Source: Asterias rubens
Lineage: Eukaryota; Echinodermata; Asteroidea; Forcipulatida; Asteriidae
Direction: 5' to 3'
DNA length: 64,000 bases
Assembly: GCF_902459465.1 (NCBI RefSeq)
Contig: NC_047066.1
Coordinates: 3,880,377 to 3,944,376, forward strand
The translations under genes were made by a program, and so were the position numbers. Positions 11,824 to 23,217 of the stretch are shown here, in pieces (position 1 is the stretch's first letter; every line of letters begins with the position of its first letter). A model generated the notes under the pieces. It was not told the DNA's origin and ran no database searches. It was given only the letters and a program-made list of their open reading frames with translations.

Positions 11824-13186
11824 TTGTCCTGTCGTCGTGCCTCCCCCCATGCATTGTTCTGTACTGTATGTACGCGCAAAGTTACTGGACGCTCGCGCCG
11901 TGACTGTGACATCACACACGGCTGTTTCACTCAATAAAAAGTGCGCCCTCTCGTGGTTGTTTTTGTTTAGCGCGATTCGCTTGTCAAAACGCGTGACGTC
12001 ATTGTTTATTAAAAGGACGGCAGCTAAAACTCGCCTGTTGTTGAAGTCGTGACGTACTGAAAAACCTGTTTGTTGATTGGCTAGGAGAATACCAGCCGTT
12101 TATTTTTTAGGGGGATTGTCTTAGTTACGTGTAGTATAGTCTTTTTTCAATCTAAGTGGGCTTGTTCGCTGAACTTCTTGACTTAGAGACTACCACGAAA
12201 AGTTCAATGTGAGCGGCCATGCGACGCGAAATGTGACTGTTCCTGTTGTAAAAAACGACGTGAAGTTTGTATCATTTAAAAAAAGCCTGAGCATTTTTTG
12301 TTGTTGTCTTCTAGCAAGTCTGTCATCCAATGACTTTTCCAAGTGGATGTGTGAATGGTAAGTCTGGGACATTTGGTTTTGATTAGCAAATCGTCATCTA
12401 ACTTTTGTGTTTTTTGTAGCGTGTTTTGGTTCACTCACACGTGGGGATCATGTTCCGTGTACAAACTACATGGATGTACCGTTGGTACATACGTATACAA
12501 GTTCGGCCATGTTCGACGTCCTGTACATGGGATTAGTGTCATCTAAAAACATATTTTATGCCTACTTTACGTTTTTTTTGTGCCAGTTGGTAGGGTGGGG
12601 GTATTGGATGGAGGTACACATTTGATGTTAAGGGCGGGGGGGGGGGGGGGGTGTAGCTTTGATAATTGGATGATTTTTTTCTTTCACTTTCAAAATTCAA
12701 TTCATACATTCCAATTCCATGTCATGGAGTATTGACATTGACATGACATCGATCGACTAGGCCAAACTTTCAAAACAATATCAACAAATGCCAATCAATT
12801 CGGAAAAATTTTACGACCTTGCCACCAATTTCTGCCCATTTTTTTGTATTTATTATATTTATAGGCCTAATTATTAATAAAATATCATAAATACAAGATT
12901 TATAAAAAAAGTAAAAACACTTCATTCATGCTCTTTCTACTTTAGCACTTATTTGCAAACTGTCACGTACATTTTATTTTAGATAAGTGAGAACTGATGT
13001 ATTGACACTTTCACTATTTTTTATGAGATACATTGTACATGCACTGAGACAGCGATATAATTCTGGAAACAAAAGTCTTGTGTTGTATACAGTCATGTAC
13101 CTAAGAAAGAATACGTGTTTAAGAACAAGCCCTATTTTTTCCGTAGATTGTTTACTTGTTGAAGATTATTTATTTGTAGTTATTTA
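11824..13186. other. Unassigned region
   Basis: Apart from a C-rich remnant near 11.83 kb and a G run at 12.63-12.65 kb, no gene, RNA or repeat family was recognised; open frames are short. Confidence 0.4.
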
Positions 13187-15657
13187 CTACTTTTCATTTT
13201 TTCTCCAGACTGGGGCAACTTCTGCCTGAACCTCTGGTGTTGTGCCGACGTGATGACGCCGCATAATCGCCATCAACCGTTGAATTGGATCCTTCATGCC
13301 ATGAACCACACGGCCTGTGCGGTTGAACTCTGTGTGAATAAGTTCCCCGCCTTGTTCGTTAAGAAGCCCAAATCCAACTTTAAACTTAGTAAGCTGCTGT
13401 ACTGCATGATCTTCGAGGAGATGCATCTTCGGTGATGTGTTGACATTAGGGAATAGGTCACGGAACGCTGACATAAACTCCTTAATACATACATCTGTAA
13501 AAGAACACAAATGCAACCATCAATGATTTAGATACAGCAAATGATTATTTCATCATACGTGAAGTTATGTACTGACATGAAACATGTGCAGCCAGGTATA
13601 CTGGTGTGTAGTTACCTATATGGTGAATGTTATGTGAAGACAAAGGCTTTGCATGGTTGATGCCATGGTGAACATCAGCAAATTTTAGAAAAATTTCACG
13701 GTATTTCCTTCCAATATTTGCTGAATCTCGCACTAGATGTCTTGAGCAGCGATGGTGATGTCGTCTGTGAGGTGATGAACATCTGTGAGGTGATGAACTG
13801 CTTAGGAACTGCAGTCAGAGGATCAATCACTTCAACCTGAAACAAAGATAAATACTGCAGAGATTAACGTCAAGTCAAGAAAGTACTATTGGAATTGTTT
13901 TTTTTTTTCTTGTTGAAACCCATAATAATTGCACAGTATCCATTTAAATTATAGTGAAGAGACTTGCTGCTGTTACTTACTGTGCAACATCTGTGTACGT
14001 GATTACCAACAAAAGCAATCTCGCATCAATGCAAGGGCTCTATTAGCAGACATTGGTTGTTGAGTTGATGATGGGCTGATCTCTATATTAGCTGTAGGTG
14101 TGGATGTTGTGATCTTTTGAACCAAAGCAGGCTGAAAGGAAAAACAAAAATACAAATTATTAGATTGGAGTGATTGGCCAAGTGATTACTGCTAAGTTTG
14201 AAAAACAAATATTGTAATAATACTGTACAGTCTCTGGTTTTAGATCACGTGGTTCTTTGTGCAATTGAAAGCCAGTAAAATACTATATTTTTTTATTATT
14301 TTTCTTTGTAAAAATTGTATTCTGTTTTAAACAAATTAAAATGTTTTAAATTTGTTTGTTTCAATTAAAACTTTTGAATCTCAAATGTTTGTACTGATGT
14401 GATTTAATACAAAATGTAGTCCTCTCTTTGTTTATCCTGCAGCCAAATTCACGAAACTTTACGCAAACTGCGTAGGTCCCTTTGCGCAACGCATATGGCT
14501 TTACCTATGCCATAAACGTTGCGCAAGTGGACTTACGTAGTTGCGTAAAGTTTCGTGAAATCGGCTGCTGGTCATAAAACTGGTTTTAATTCAAGATTGA
14601 TTAATCTTGTTAGTTACGCAATACTTACCCGTCCTCCGGTATGAAGCATTGCTGCGTTTCCCTCGTTGCGTTTCAACTTCATCCAAGTCCAGCGGTCTGC
14701 TGTTGTTCAATTTCCAGTGGAATTGGATCACCCAGTTTGTGCTTTGTGGCCATACATTTTAGAATTTTGGCAGCGTTCAAAACATCGTCAGTTGGGTCGG
14801 GGAGTTTGGATTGGAGTGGGAGATCAGCTCGTGCTTTAACGATTGTTATTTTTGGAGCATGGACTTGTACTGCTTGACATTCGTGAGAAATTAACTTACA
14901 CATTTGTCCAATGCTGCTGCATTTAGTGCAAAAAACAATCAAGTTGTCGAGTTGGACACAGAGTACCCGCGGACTTGGTGTGATAGGATGGAAGTCCATT
15001 GTAGCCATGCATATTGGGCATTTGACTATAACTGCGTTGCAGTATTAGTACGCAGATAAACAAGTTGCACAGAAATTGTGCTGACATGGAGTTTGCACAC
15101 ATGGTCTATTAAGTAAACACATGCATATTGCGCAAATAAATAAGTTGTGTTCACAATGGCCGAAAACTTCAAAGTGAGGGGGGTACATCCTGCTGACATG
15201 TCTGTGTTGGCATTCGAAGATCAGGGAAAATGTTTTCAATCGTTGTGTCGAAAGGAAGCTCCGGTTGGTTTTCAAGATCAACGGGCTGCGGACCTCTTTT
15301 CGGTTTTTGACGCGGACCCCCTTTTTCTTGCTGGTGAAATAAGTCACAGACGTAACAACTGCCAGTACGTTGGTGCTTTGGCCATTCTGTCCCAACCACA
15401 GTCTGTCGGTTCTTGACTTTTCCTGAATCGTACTCTCTCGTACCTGCTCTCTGATGCCTTACTTTTCTACCACACAGGTCGCATAAGCTATGTGGATGCT
15501 GACCCGAAGCATCCTCCCAAGTGCTCACGTCGAAGACGGTTTTAATTTCTTTGTTGTAATCCTTGCAAAGTATTGGCTTTCTATCAGTTACCCTTATTTT
15601 ATTAGAGCATATTCTACATATTTTTGTAAGAGCTACTTGATGAAATTTGAAGCTCAT
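13187..15657 (-). pseudogene. Decayed transposon-type gene with RAG1 N-terminal-like zinc/RING region
   Basis: Four exon-like blocks on the minus strand: 15657-14629, 14131-13981, 13836-13616 and 13494-13187. The first begins MSFKFHQ, then shows CRIC, CDLC and CYVCDL zinc-ligand pairs with WPKHQRTGSC, in the order seen in the central zinc-binding region of RAG1. A C3HC4 RING follows (CAIC, CQHNFCATC, KCPIC) and then an FCTKC...HECQ pair, again the RAG1 order. The last block contains KMHLLEDH and GFGLLNEQGGELIHTEFN, a motif I associate with transposon-derived uncharacterised metazoan proteins rather than with the RAG1 core. Damage: a frameshift near 15180 at a G run, an in-frame TAA at 15045-15047 inside the RING, a frameshift near 14700, and length errors in blocks two (151 nt) and three (221 nt, beside an 18-bp duplication). 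It may be a relative of the N-RAG-TP elements described from molluscs and other invertebrates. No RAG1 catalytic core is present. Confidence 0.62.
14449..14568. mobile_element. Family D-type palindrome in the RAG1-N-like relic intron
   Basis: CACGAAACTTTACGCAAACT pairs with GTTGCGTAAAGTTTCGTGAA across a centre ATATGGC-TTTACCTATGCC. It lies in the first intron of the relic. Confidence 0.8.
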
Positions 15658-15699
15658 CTCAGCTTCAGAAAAATTAAATATACTACATGAATTGTACTT

Positions 15700-16550
15700 G
15701 TAGGCCTACTGAGATGTAAGACTATTGGAGTATACAAGAATATTTCAATGTGATGTTAATCTCCACGACATCAAGCTATCCAAATCCACACTCCATCGTT
15801 ATTTTGTAGGCTACAACCTGTTTTACACAAACTTTATAACTTCCCCATATACTTTGTATGGCGCGCGCTTTCCCTGGCGAGTCGCTGGTACGCGGCGCGC
15901 CGCACGTTATCTGTAGCGTTCCTACGTGTACTCACCAACGAAACCGTGTCGTTTGCTTCGCTGAAACACAATTTCACCGAGTAATACGAATGGATTTTAC
16001 GGTCGGATTTTGACATTTCTCCGTGTAAAAACAAATGTCCCAGAGATGAATCTCAGCGTATATCATGTAAAAACATCCATTCTTCTTAGTAAATAGTCTG
16101 GCTTGTAAAGATAATGTTTTCCTTTTACATAATCTGAGATTTACCGTTGGGTATGAATACATCACACGTATATAAATAACTACGACGAAAATCTCACAAA
16201 AAAGTCTGTTTATTATTCAAATTCTTCTCTTTTAGTATAGAAACGTCTAAATCTTGGTAGAAAACACAATTATGTATACACAAAGTGGCATGGTAAATAC
16301 TGGGACGTGGATGAATTAAAGAAACGGGGCATTACATCAACTTTTACATTTCTCTGTTGAGAGGGGTTGTAGTAGTGTAAACAAATGATGACGTTCTGTG
16401 TAATAATTGGAGGAAACAAAATTTGTGCACTTTCTGCAGCAAACAAACTTGAACACTTGTTTAACGCACAGTGCATGGGATTGAAACAGCCGTGCACAAA
16501 GGACACCTGCACTCAGCTTTTTCGCGCTATATGGATGATCCTGGGGCCGA
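15700..16550. other. Region upstream of the RAG1-N-like relic
   Basis: May contain the terminus of the relic element, but no terminal inverted repeat could be paired by eye with sequence near 13.2 kb. Confidence 0.35.
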
Positions 16551-16551
16551 T

Positions 16552-16722
16552 TTCACAAAGCAATAAAATTCATGGGGCCGATTTCACAAAGCAATAAAAT
16601 TCATCGCAAGACAAATTTTCAGTATCACCATAGTGATTTGTATTGTGACATAACACTTTACTTAGCAACTGCGATTGATTTGCAGTTACGATCAATTTGA
16701 GATCTTTGTGAAATCGGCCCCT
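16552..16722. mobile_element. Family D-type foldback
   Basis: GGGGCCGATTTCACAAAGCA at the left (the first 20-odd bases are duplicated) and TTTGTGAAATCGGCCCC at the right. Centre around TCACCATAGTGA. Confidence 0.85.
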
Positions 16723-17375
16723 GGAGCGTGACTCTCCCGCAGCTAATACACTACACGTTGTGTGTATGCCTAAGTGTAATGTTTATGCACATACCAACGG
16801 GGATTTAAGTTGTTTTTCAGACGTGAATTTTGAAATTTTCAACCTCTCTTTTGAGTCGGAAGACAAAATCTTAATGGGGTCATGTCTTTGAGGCGTTTAC
16901 GGAGTTTTTAATGCCCTTTCCGATGATGTATTGATTGTAAGAATCCCTCATGTAGATCAAAAGTTACATTGGGCGCATTTCCGAGCCGATTCCAAAAGAT
17001 GAAAAATGATGGGTACAGATAAAAGCCGTTTCCATGCAGTGGTGCACAATTCAGGCCATTTCGAGACTCCTTATCTTTTGGTAAGTTATGATTTGTTTAA
17101 ATAATAGAATTCGGTCGGTGTAACTACGCTTGTCGAAATGATCTTTGAACAAAATGTCAGAAAACGTAAGGAATAAAGAAATAGCTTAGCTCTTGGCCCA
17201 TATCGTAGGAATTTGTTTTTACTAAAACAGCAACTTTTGCACATGCAGGGGAAGTGTCCGACCAAAGAGCTACAAGAAAGAGCAAACATTACGACTTGAT
17301 GACACGTGGTACAGGAGATATATATTTGGTTAACTATAAGCATTGAATTCGCGTGACCTGACATTTAATGATGTC

Positions 17376-17660
17376 AGGCTTTTTGCAGTTGGTCAACTTT
17401 AGGGATCGGTGATGGCTTTTTGCAATCGGTCAACTTCAGGGATCGGTGATGGCTTTTTGCATGCGGTCAACTTTAGTGATCGGTGGTGGCTTTTTGCAAT
17501 CGGTCAACTTTAGTGATCGGTGGTGGCTTTTTGCAATCAGTCAACTTTAGGGATCGGTGATGGCTTTTTGCAACCGGTCAACTTAAGGGATCGGAGGTGG
17601 CTTTTTGCAATCAGTCAACTTTAGGGATCGGTGGTGGCTTTTTGCAATCGGTCAACCGGT
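17376..17660 (-). repeat. 37-bp satellite, block 1 (about 7-8 units)
   Basis: Tandem units of about 37 bp with GGCTTTTTGCAATCGGTCAA followed by CTTTAGGGATCGGTGAT. It is the reverse complement of the block at 20.6-21.2 kb. Confidence 0.9.
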
Positions 17661-18339
17661 GATGGTGAAGAGTACCATTTTATAACTATGTAAGGGGGAA
17701 CGCAACAAACATCAAATTAATTAGCTCTTTCTAAAAAGATAATAATAATAATAACAAATGGGTAGGAGAGGGTGTGGAAGGGTTATCTATGTCCCACAAT
17801 TGGTTGTCGTCTTCCGGAAATGGTGTATGCCGGGGAAATACAAATATTTATATTCAGTGAAGGGAAATGTTTGTGAACAAGAGTCTCTACCGATAGTTTT
17901 GTGTGTAAGGGGAAATCTGAAATCATACAAGTAACCCTGTGTAAACAGACCCGGAGGTGAGAACATTATGACCACACAAAAACCGTTTTGATGGAAAACA
18001 CATATTATGTGCATCATGAATGTGATGGACAAACACAGACCGGGACGCACTCAACACGTTTTATAAAAGGCTAGGTAAAGTATTATACAAATATTTCCTT
18101 GTAATAAACGGAGAGGCACGTATTAATTGAATCCAAAGCGAAAAACGTACTATTTTAAAGTTCCTAATTTAGGGGGGGGGGTGTATAAAGTATAAAGATA
18201 AAAGAGTTAAATCTTATATAAAATTGAAGCTTGAAAATAAGCTTTACTCTAAACGTAACTTTGTTTTAAATTATTAATTAATTAACCTTGTGATCTTCAT
18301 TTGCATATTTAACTAGTAAATCTTAGTAGAGCGCCATAT

Positions 18340-18900
18340 CTCAAGAAGTATACTTCCGGGTCAACCGGAAGTTGGCCCATTTTTTGTTTCAGTTATACTA
18401 CACCATCAATCTTCATTTTTTGACTCCTTTTAAATTTTTACTTTGGAAAACCGTGACCCCATGTTGACCTCTATTTTCGGGTCAACCTGAATTGGGACCA
18501 GATCTCAAGACCTATACAACCTATTTCAAACTTGTTCCAGTTTCCGCGACCCCATGTTGACCTCTACTTCCGGGTCAACCGGAAGTGGGACCATATCTCA
18601 AGAACTATACAACCGATTTTCAACCTTTTTTTTCAGTTGCACACTCCTTTGTGTTAAATATTAACTTTGAAAAATGTGTCCCCTTCTTGACCTCTACTTC
18701 AGGGTCAACCGGAAGTGGGACCATACTTCAAGAACTACACCACTAATTTTCAAACCCTTTTTTACTTAGAGACTCTTTGAGCATTAAGGATTAACCTTAA
18801 CAAAATTTGGCCCCCATATTGACCTAGCTCTACTTCCAGGTCAACCGGAAGTGGGACAATATCCCAAGAACTTCACAACCTATGTTCAAAACTTTTTTCA
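18340..18900 (+). repeat. Diverged tandem repeat with TTCCGGGTCAACCGGAAG core
   Basis: About five units of roughly 90-130 bp, each with GTTGACCTCTACTTCCGGGT, then CAACCGGAAGTGGGACCATA and TCTCAAGAACTATACAACC. The core is palindromic. No coding potential seen. Confidence 0.75.
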
Positions 18901-18924
18901 GTTATAGCCTAACAAACAATACAG

Positions 18925-19430
18925 TATCGGGCCAATGGTGGCATGTACCGGCGTCGAGTTTCGATACGGTGCCGTTAATTATGATGATGATATTGAGCCA
19001 GAATTGGGCCAGTGCTGGCCTTCTTCCGGTCAAGCCCTTGCTAGTAAAGTGCCCACACTGGGCCAATGTCGGTTTTATAGAGGCAAACTATTTTAGTTAG
19101 GACGGAGGTTTGCCTGTCTTGGCCAATATTGGTTTTGTGCGGCACACCGTTTCGGCAAAATGATGAACCTTTAATGGGCCAATGCTGGTTTTGTAGCGGT
19201 GCACCATTTTGGGAAAGTGGTAGAAAACCTGCAGTGGTCCAATACTGGTTTTGTGGCACACCATTTGGGAAAACAGGCAGAAAACCTCTTATTGAGCCAA
19301 TACTGGTTTTGTAGCTGCACACCATTTTTGTCAAAATGGTGTCATATAGAAAACCTTTTCGGGGCCAATCTTGCCAATACTGGCTTTGGCAAAACGGTAA
19401 AGAAATATGTTCTAACTACTAAACCGACTT
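18925..19430 (+). repeat. About 60-bp minisatellite with palindromic CACCATTTTGGCAAAATGGT core, block 1
   Basis: Repeating order: GGGCCAATACTGGTTTTGT, a GGCACACCATTTTGG-type segment, then AGAAAACCTC. About seven imperfect units. Open frames on both strands are a by-product of the repeat. Confidence 0.8.
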
Positions 19431-19469
19431 GATATTTAAAAAGGAATTAGCCCATGCAAGTTATTGAAG

Positions 19470-19622
19470 CTGGGGTGGATTTTACAAAGAGTTAAGACTA
19501 GTCTTATCTCGAGTTAGGAAGAGTTAATCGTCCTAACTTAGGACTAGCCATACGTTTCTCATATCTCCAAGAACTATGTCCTAAGTTAGGACTAGGCCTA
19601 ACTCTCTGTGAAATCGACCCCT
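19470..19622. mobile_element. Family D foldback with recognisable empty site
   Basis: GGGGTGGATTTTACAAAGAG to TCTGTGAAATCGACCCC, with CTTATCTCGAGTTAGGAAGA inside. The inverted relative at 26.95 kb reads through without it. Confidence 0.85.
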
Positions 19623-19949
19623 GATGGTACCGGCATTTTGAGAAACCGAATACTATTAATAAAACAAAATTCTAAAATGTATACCTCCTTTATTATTTTA
19701 TTGGTTTTTACATAGCATTTTTAATTTGATTTATTCATTGCTGCTGTTTTTTCATTTTTTATGTTTTGTGTTTATCATGGACAACTACACTTTATTGTAA
19801 TGAACTTTTTTATTGCAAAGTAGTTTCATTTAAATTTAATATATTTGATATACTTTTTGCATTTTTATTTTGTTAATAAAAACTTACGAGTTAAAATGCT
19901 GGTTGAATTTTCGTCTGATAATGAAAGTTTACTTTCTGTCATCTGTCTA

Positions 19950-20290
19950 CTGGTTTGTTGGCGGCACACCATTTTGGCAAAATGGTAGAAAGCCTCTATT
20001 GTGCAAACACTGGTTTTGTAGCTGCACCATAGACAATCTTTTCTGGGCCAATACTTTTTTTTTTAGCGCCACGCCATTTTGACAAAATGGTATAGAAAAC
20101 TTTTTTGGGGCCAATACTGGTTTCGAAGTGGCACACCACTTTGGCAAATAATGGTATAAAACAACTTTTTTGTGCCAATACTGATTTGGTAACGGCCACC
20201 ATTGGGCCGGCATTGAACCGACGTTGGTCATAATATGCAATTTTCAAAGCAGGGTGTCAAGGCTGTGGCACAGGATGTCTTAAGATTGTC
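19950..20290 (+). repeat. Same minisatellite, block 2, with unique end segment
   Basis: Four or five further units of the 60-bp repeat end in GGGCCGGCATTGAACC and a segment AGGGTGTCAAGGCTGTGGCA. The same end segment appears inverted at about 26085-26160. Confidence 0.75.
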
Positions 20291-20614
20291 GAAACAATTA
20301 TAAAATGACAAAGTAATGTAATTTGTTGAGATTTTTTTTGCTATAAAATACCCCCAAAATTGTAGATATTAATAAATCTTGATTGCAATAATGTAATAAT
20401 TTGCCATATTGATTGCCCAATGTATGTATGTTATCTGGGTATAAAATGGTACTCTTCTAAAAATGTTTGGCAAGTCAGTCAACCCGCTGGTGAGTGTAAT
20501 TTATTCCTCCACGGTGGTGTGAACTAGAAAATAACAAAAATTAATATCCACAATCTACACAATCATAGGTTTTGAAGTAGGCCTGCACCGACCGGACGCA
20601 AAATTCGGATATCC

Positions 20615-21215
20615 CAAAATTCCATCACCGGTTGCAAAAGTTGACCGATTGCAAAAAGCCACCACCGATCCCTTAAGTTGACTGATTGCAAAATCCCACC
20701 ACCGATCCCTGAAGTTGACCGATTGCAAAAAGCCACCACCGATCACTAAAGTTGACCGATTGCAAAGTTCCATCACCGGTTGCAAAAGTTGACCGATTGC
20801 AAAAAGCCACCACCGATCCCTAAAGTTGACCGATTGCAAAAGCCATCACCGATACCTAAAGTTGACCGATTGCAAAAAGCCACCACCGATCACTAAAGTT
20901 GACCGATTGCAAAAAGCCACCACCGATCACTAAAGTTGACCGATTGCAAAAAGCCATCACCGATCCCTAAAGTTGACCGATTGCAAAAAGCCATCACCGA
21001 TCACTAAAGTTGACCACCGATTGCAAAAAGCCATCACCGATCGTGAATATGCATGACCGATCGCTAATACCATCACCGATCATGAATATGCATGGCCGAT
21101 CGCTAAACTGGACCACCGATCGTGTTTTATCACCGATTGCTAAAGTTGATCACCGATCGCATAGGACCACCACCGATGACAAATTTGATCACCGGTTGCA
21201 AAAGACCATCACCGA
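20615..21215 (+). repeat. 37-bp satellite, block 2 (about 16 units)
   Basis: Units read TTGACCGATTGCAAAAAGCC followed by ATCACCGATCCCTAAAG. Towards the right edge units degrade into variants with GAATATGCAT and GATCGCTAAA. Orientation is opposite to the block at 17.4 kb. Confidence 0.9.
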
Positions 21216-21629
21216 TGATTAAATGCCTCTTTGGCGTTCCATAGTTCTACGTGTTTAAATCTTTGTGCACGAACAATTGGGGGATTGGCGTAATGCTTTA
21301 AATTTGATTTGTTTTATTTTCAACTTCTGATTTGAACCGGAAGACAAGGTCAAAGTGGGGTCGTGTCTGTGAAGCATTTACGCAGTTTTTAATGACCTGT
21401 CCGATGATGTATTGATTGTAAAAATCCCTTCTGTAGATCAAAAGATATGATTTTTTGAAATAATAAACTTTGAATTGGTGTATCTCGACAACTGATGACG
21501 TCATCGTGACGTAACAACTTGTGTATCATCTACTGATCATTGTCTACCTGCATGCGTAGTTTCAGCACGCTTCGCAACTATGTTTTTTCTTGCGGACAAA
21601 CTTCAAGACAAGAATATTAAAAATGAAAA

Positions 21630-21796
21630 AAAAAAAAAAAAAACGAACAATAACTACGAGTTGTTCGGGCTGTTGCCCGAACACCTAAAAAAAAAACGAA
21701 AAATAACAAAGAGTTGTTCGGGCTGTTGCCCGAGCACCTAAAAAAAACCGACCAATAACAAAGATTTGTTCGGGCTGTTGCCCGAACACCTAATAA
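21630..21796. repeat. Three copies of a short hairpin repeat (GTTCGGGC...GCCCGAAC)
   Basis: A 55-60 bp unit occurs three times. Each contains GTTCGGGCTGTTGCCCGAAC, a perfect 8-bp stem with a 4-base loop (the middle copy has one changed base), joined by A-rich spacers. It directly adjoins the LINE stub and a 20-base A run at 21628-21647. Confidence 0.8.
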
Positions 21797-21848
21797 TAAT
21801 AAGACTTGTAATGCGCACATATCCACCCTGCTGGGTGTTCAAGGCGTA
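21785..21848 (-). mobile_element. 3' terminal stub of the 45.9-kb LINE family
   Basis: Read on the minus strand, the sequence GCGCATTACAAGTC followed by a short TTA repeat matches the 3' end of the LINE at about 47510-47560. Only about 50 bp are kept, an extreme 5' truncation. Three hairpin repeats follow directly on the tail side. Confidence 0.7.
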
Positions 21849-22085
21849 CGGCAAAACCGAACCAAATTAGGGCATAACCAATTACGACTGAGGCTCAGAC
21901 ACGTTTGTTGGCGTTGCCGAAACTCGGATTCAAATCCAAACAGGGAGACACAAAATTGTCATAATGTAAGACAGGAAATTAACATACAGTTAACCCTCGT
22001 TACTGTTCATGGAGATGGTCGATTTCTTTCCTCCATGGTCAATCAAAACAGCTGTTCTCATTATCTGGACGACCATTAATGGACC
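21846..22085. repeat. Duplicated 3' flank of TLC copy 2 (pair of 29703-29945)
   Basis: CAGACACGTTTGTTGGCGTT, ATTCAAATCCAAACAGGGAG and GTTCATGGAGATGGTCGAT recur at 29760-29900 in the same order. In copy 3 this block abuts exon 4; here about 1.1 kb of repeats lies between. Confidence 0.85.
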
Positions 22086-22294
22086 GTTCCGGCTATCCAC
22101 TAAGCTCCGCCCACCGCGCACATGAGCAAGACACGTGTACAAGCACTCCCAATGACATTCTGCACGATTCTGCCGCGCGTGCCAAATATACGCGCACGCA
22201 TGACCGAGTTTGTCCGACCACAATCATTGCTGTGATTGGTCAAATGGGTGAACGCGCACAGTTTGATTGACAGGCCGGATCGGTCCATTGTTAA

Positions 22295-22800
22295 AGGATT
22301 TGGGTACCTTTTCGAAATGCCAGAGATTTACATTAAACTTACATGGGTTGAAGATAAAGATAGTGGAAAGCTTCCTTTCAAATATTACTTACTGAGGTGC
22401 TGTAGCTTTTGGAAATGAGTAAAACAATGTCATGAAAATACGTTTGTAAATGATTGAAATAATTTTCGTCTCATGAGACGAAAACTATTTTCATGACATT
22501 GTTTTACTCATTTCCCCAAAACTACAGCACCTATGCTTACAGGAACACGTTGCCTTGGATCGGACGAGTTGGTCTATTAAAAGCGTTTGAAACCTGTTAT
22601 GAAATGCATATGGTTAGAAAGATGTTTTAAAAGTAGACTATAATGATCCACACAAGTATCACTCGAAATTGCGCGCTTTTCAAAGACCAACTCGACCATT
22701 CCAAGGCAACGTGTTCCTTTAATATTTTTAGGGAAGCTTTCTACTATCATTATCTTCAAACTGTGTAAGTTACGTGTAAATCTGTGGACATTGTGGTTTT
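22295..22800. mobile_element. Inverted-repeat element hosting nested insertions
   Basis: Outer arms: TTAAACTTACATGGGTTGAA / GATAGTGGAAAGCTTCC on the left, GGGAAGCTTTCTACTATC / AAACTGTGTAAGTTACGTGT on the right. Between them lie a palindrome at about 22395-22528 (GGTGCTGTAGCTTTTGG and its complement) and the deleted family A foldback. Relatives of the outer element occur at about 22840-22990 and 60165-60350. Confidence 0.7.
22541..22722. mobile_element. Foldback element, family A, internally deleted copy
   Basis: Both tips (AGGAACACGTTGCCTTGGAT and AAGGCAACGTGTTCCTTTAA) are kept, but most of the right arm is lost. It is nested in another inverted-repeat element spanning about 22.3-22.8 kb. 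Confidence 0.8.
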
Positions 22801-23044
22801 TGTCCTACAAAAGTTACATAGACCAGTTAAAGCCATTGTTACACTCCCTTTCGGAACAGAAAAAAAATAAAAGTTCACAGATTTACAAATAACATACAGG
22901 GTTTACAGAAGGTAATGGTGAAAGATTTCTCTTGAAATATTATTCCATTAAATGCTTTACTTTTTGAGAAAACATTATTAACGGATTTATTTTAAACACA
23001 TGTCATAACACGGCGAAACGTGCGGAAACAGGGGTGGGTTTTCC

Positions 23045-23180
23045 CGTTATTTTCTCCCGACTCCGATGACCGATTGAGCCTAAATTTTCACAGGTTTGTT
23101 ATTTTATGTATAAGCTGTGATACACGAAGTGTGGGCCTTGGACAATACTGTTTACCTATAGTGTCCAATGGCTTAAATAA
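23045..23180. mobile_element. Family B foldback right half near the 3' end of TLC copy 2
   Basis: CGACTCCGATGACCGATTGA, TTCACAGGTTTGTTATTTTA and ATAGTGTCCAATGGCTTAAA. Part of the roughly 1.1 kb that separates copy 2 from its duplicated 3' flank. Confidence 0.7.
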
Positions 23181-23217
23181 AAAATAAAAAAAATAAATCG
23201 GTACGCGTTTATCACCC

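Noticed and set aside
19041-20247. Frames with repeated QYWFC/NGVP motifs
   Set aside because: They are translations of the 60-bp minisatellite, present on both strands.
20555-21222. Frames with repeated DRWW or TTDCKK motifs
   Set aside because: They are translations of the 37-bp satellite.
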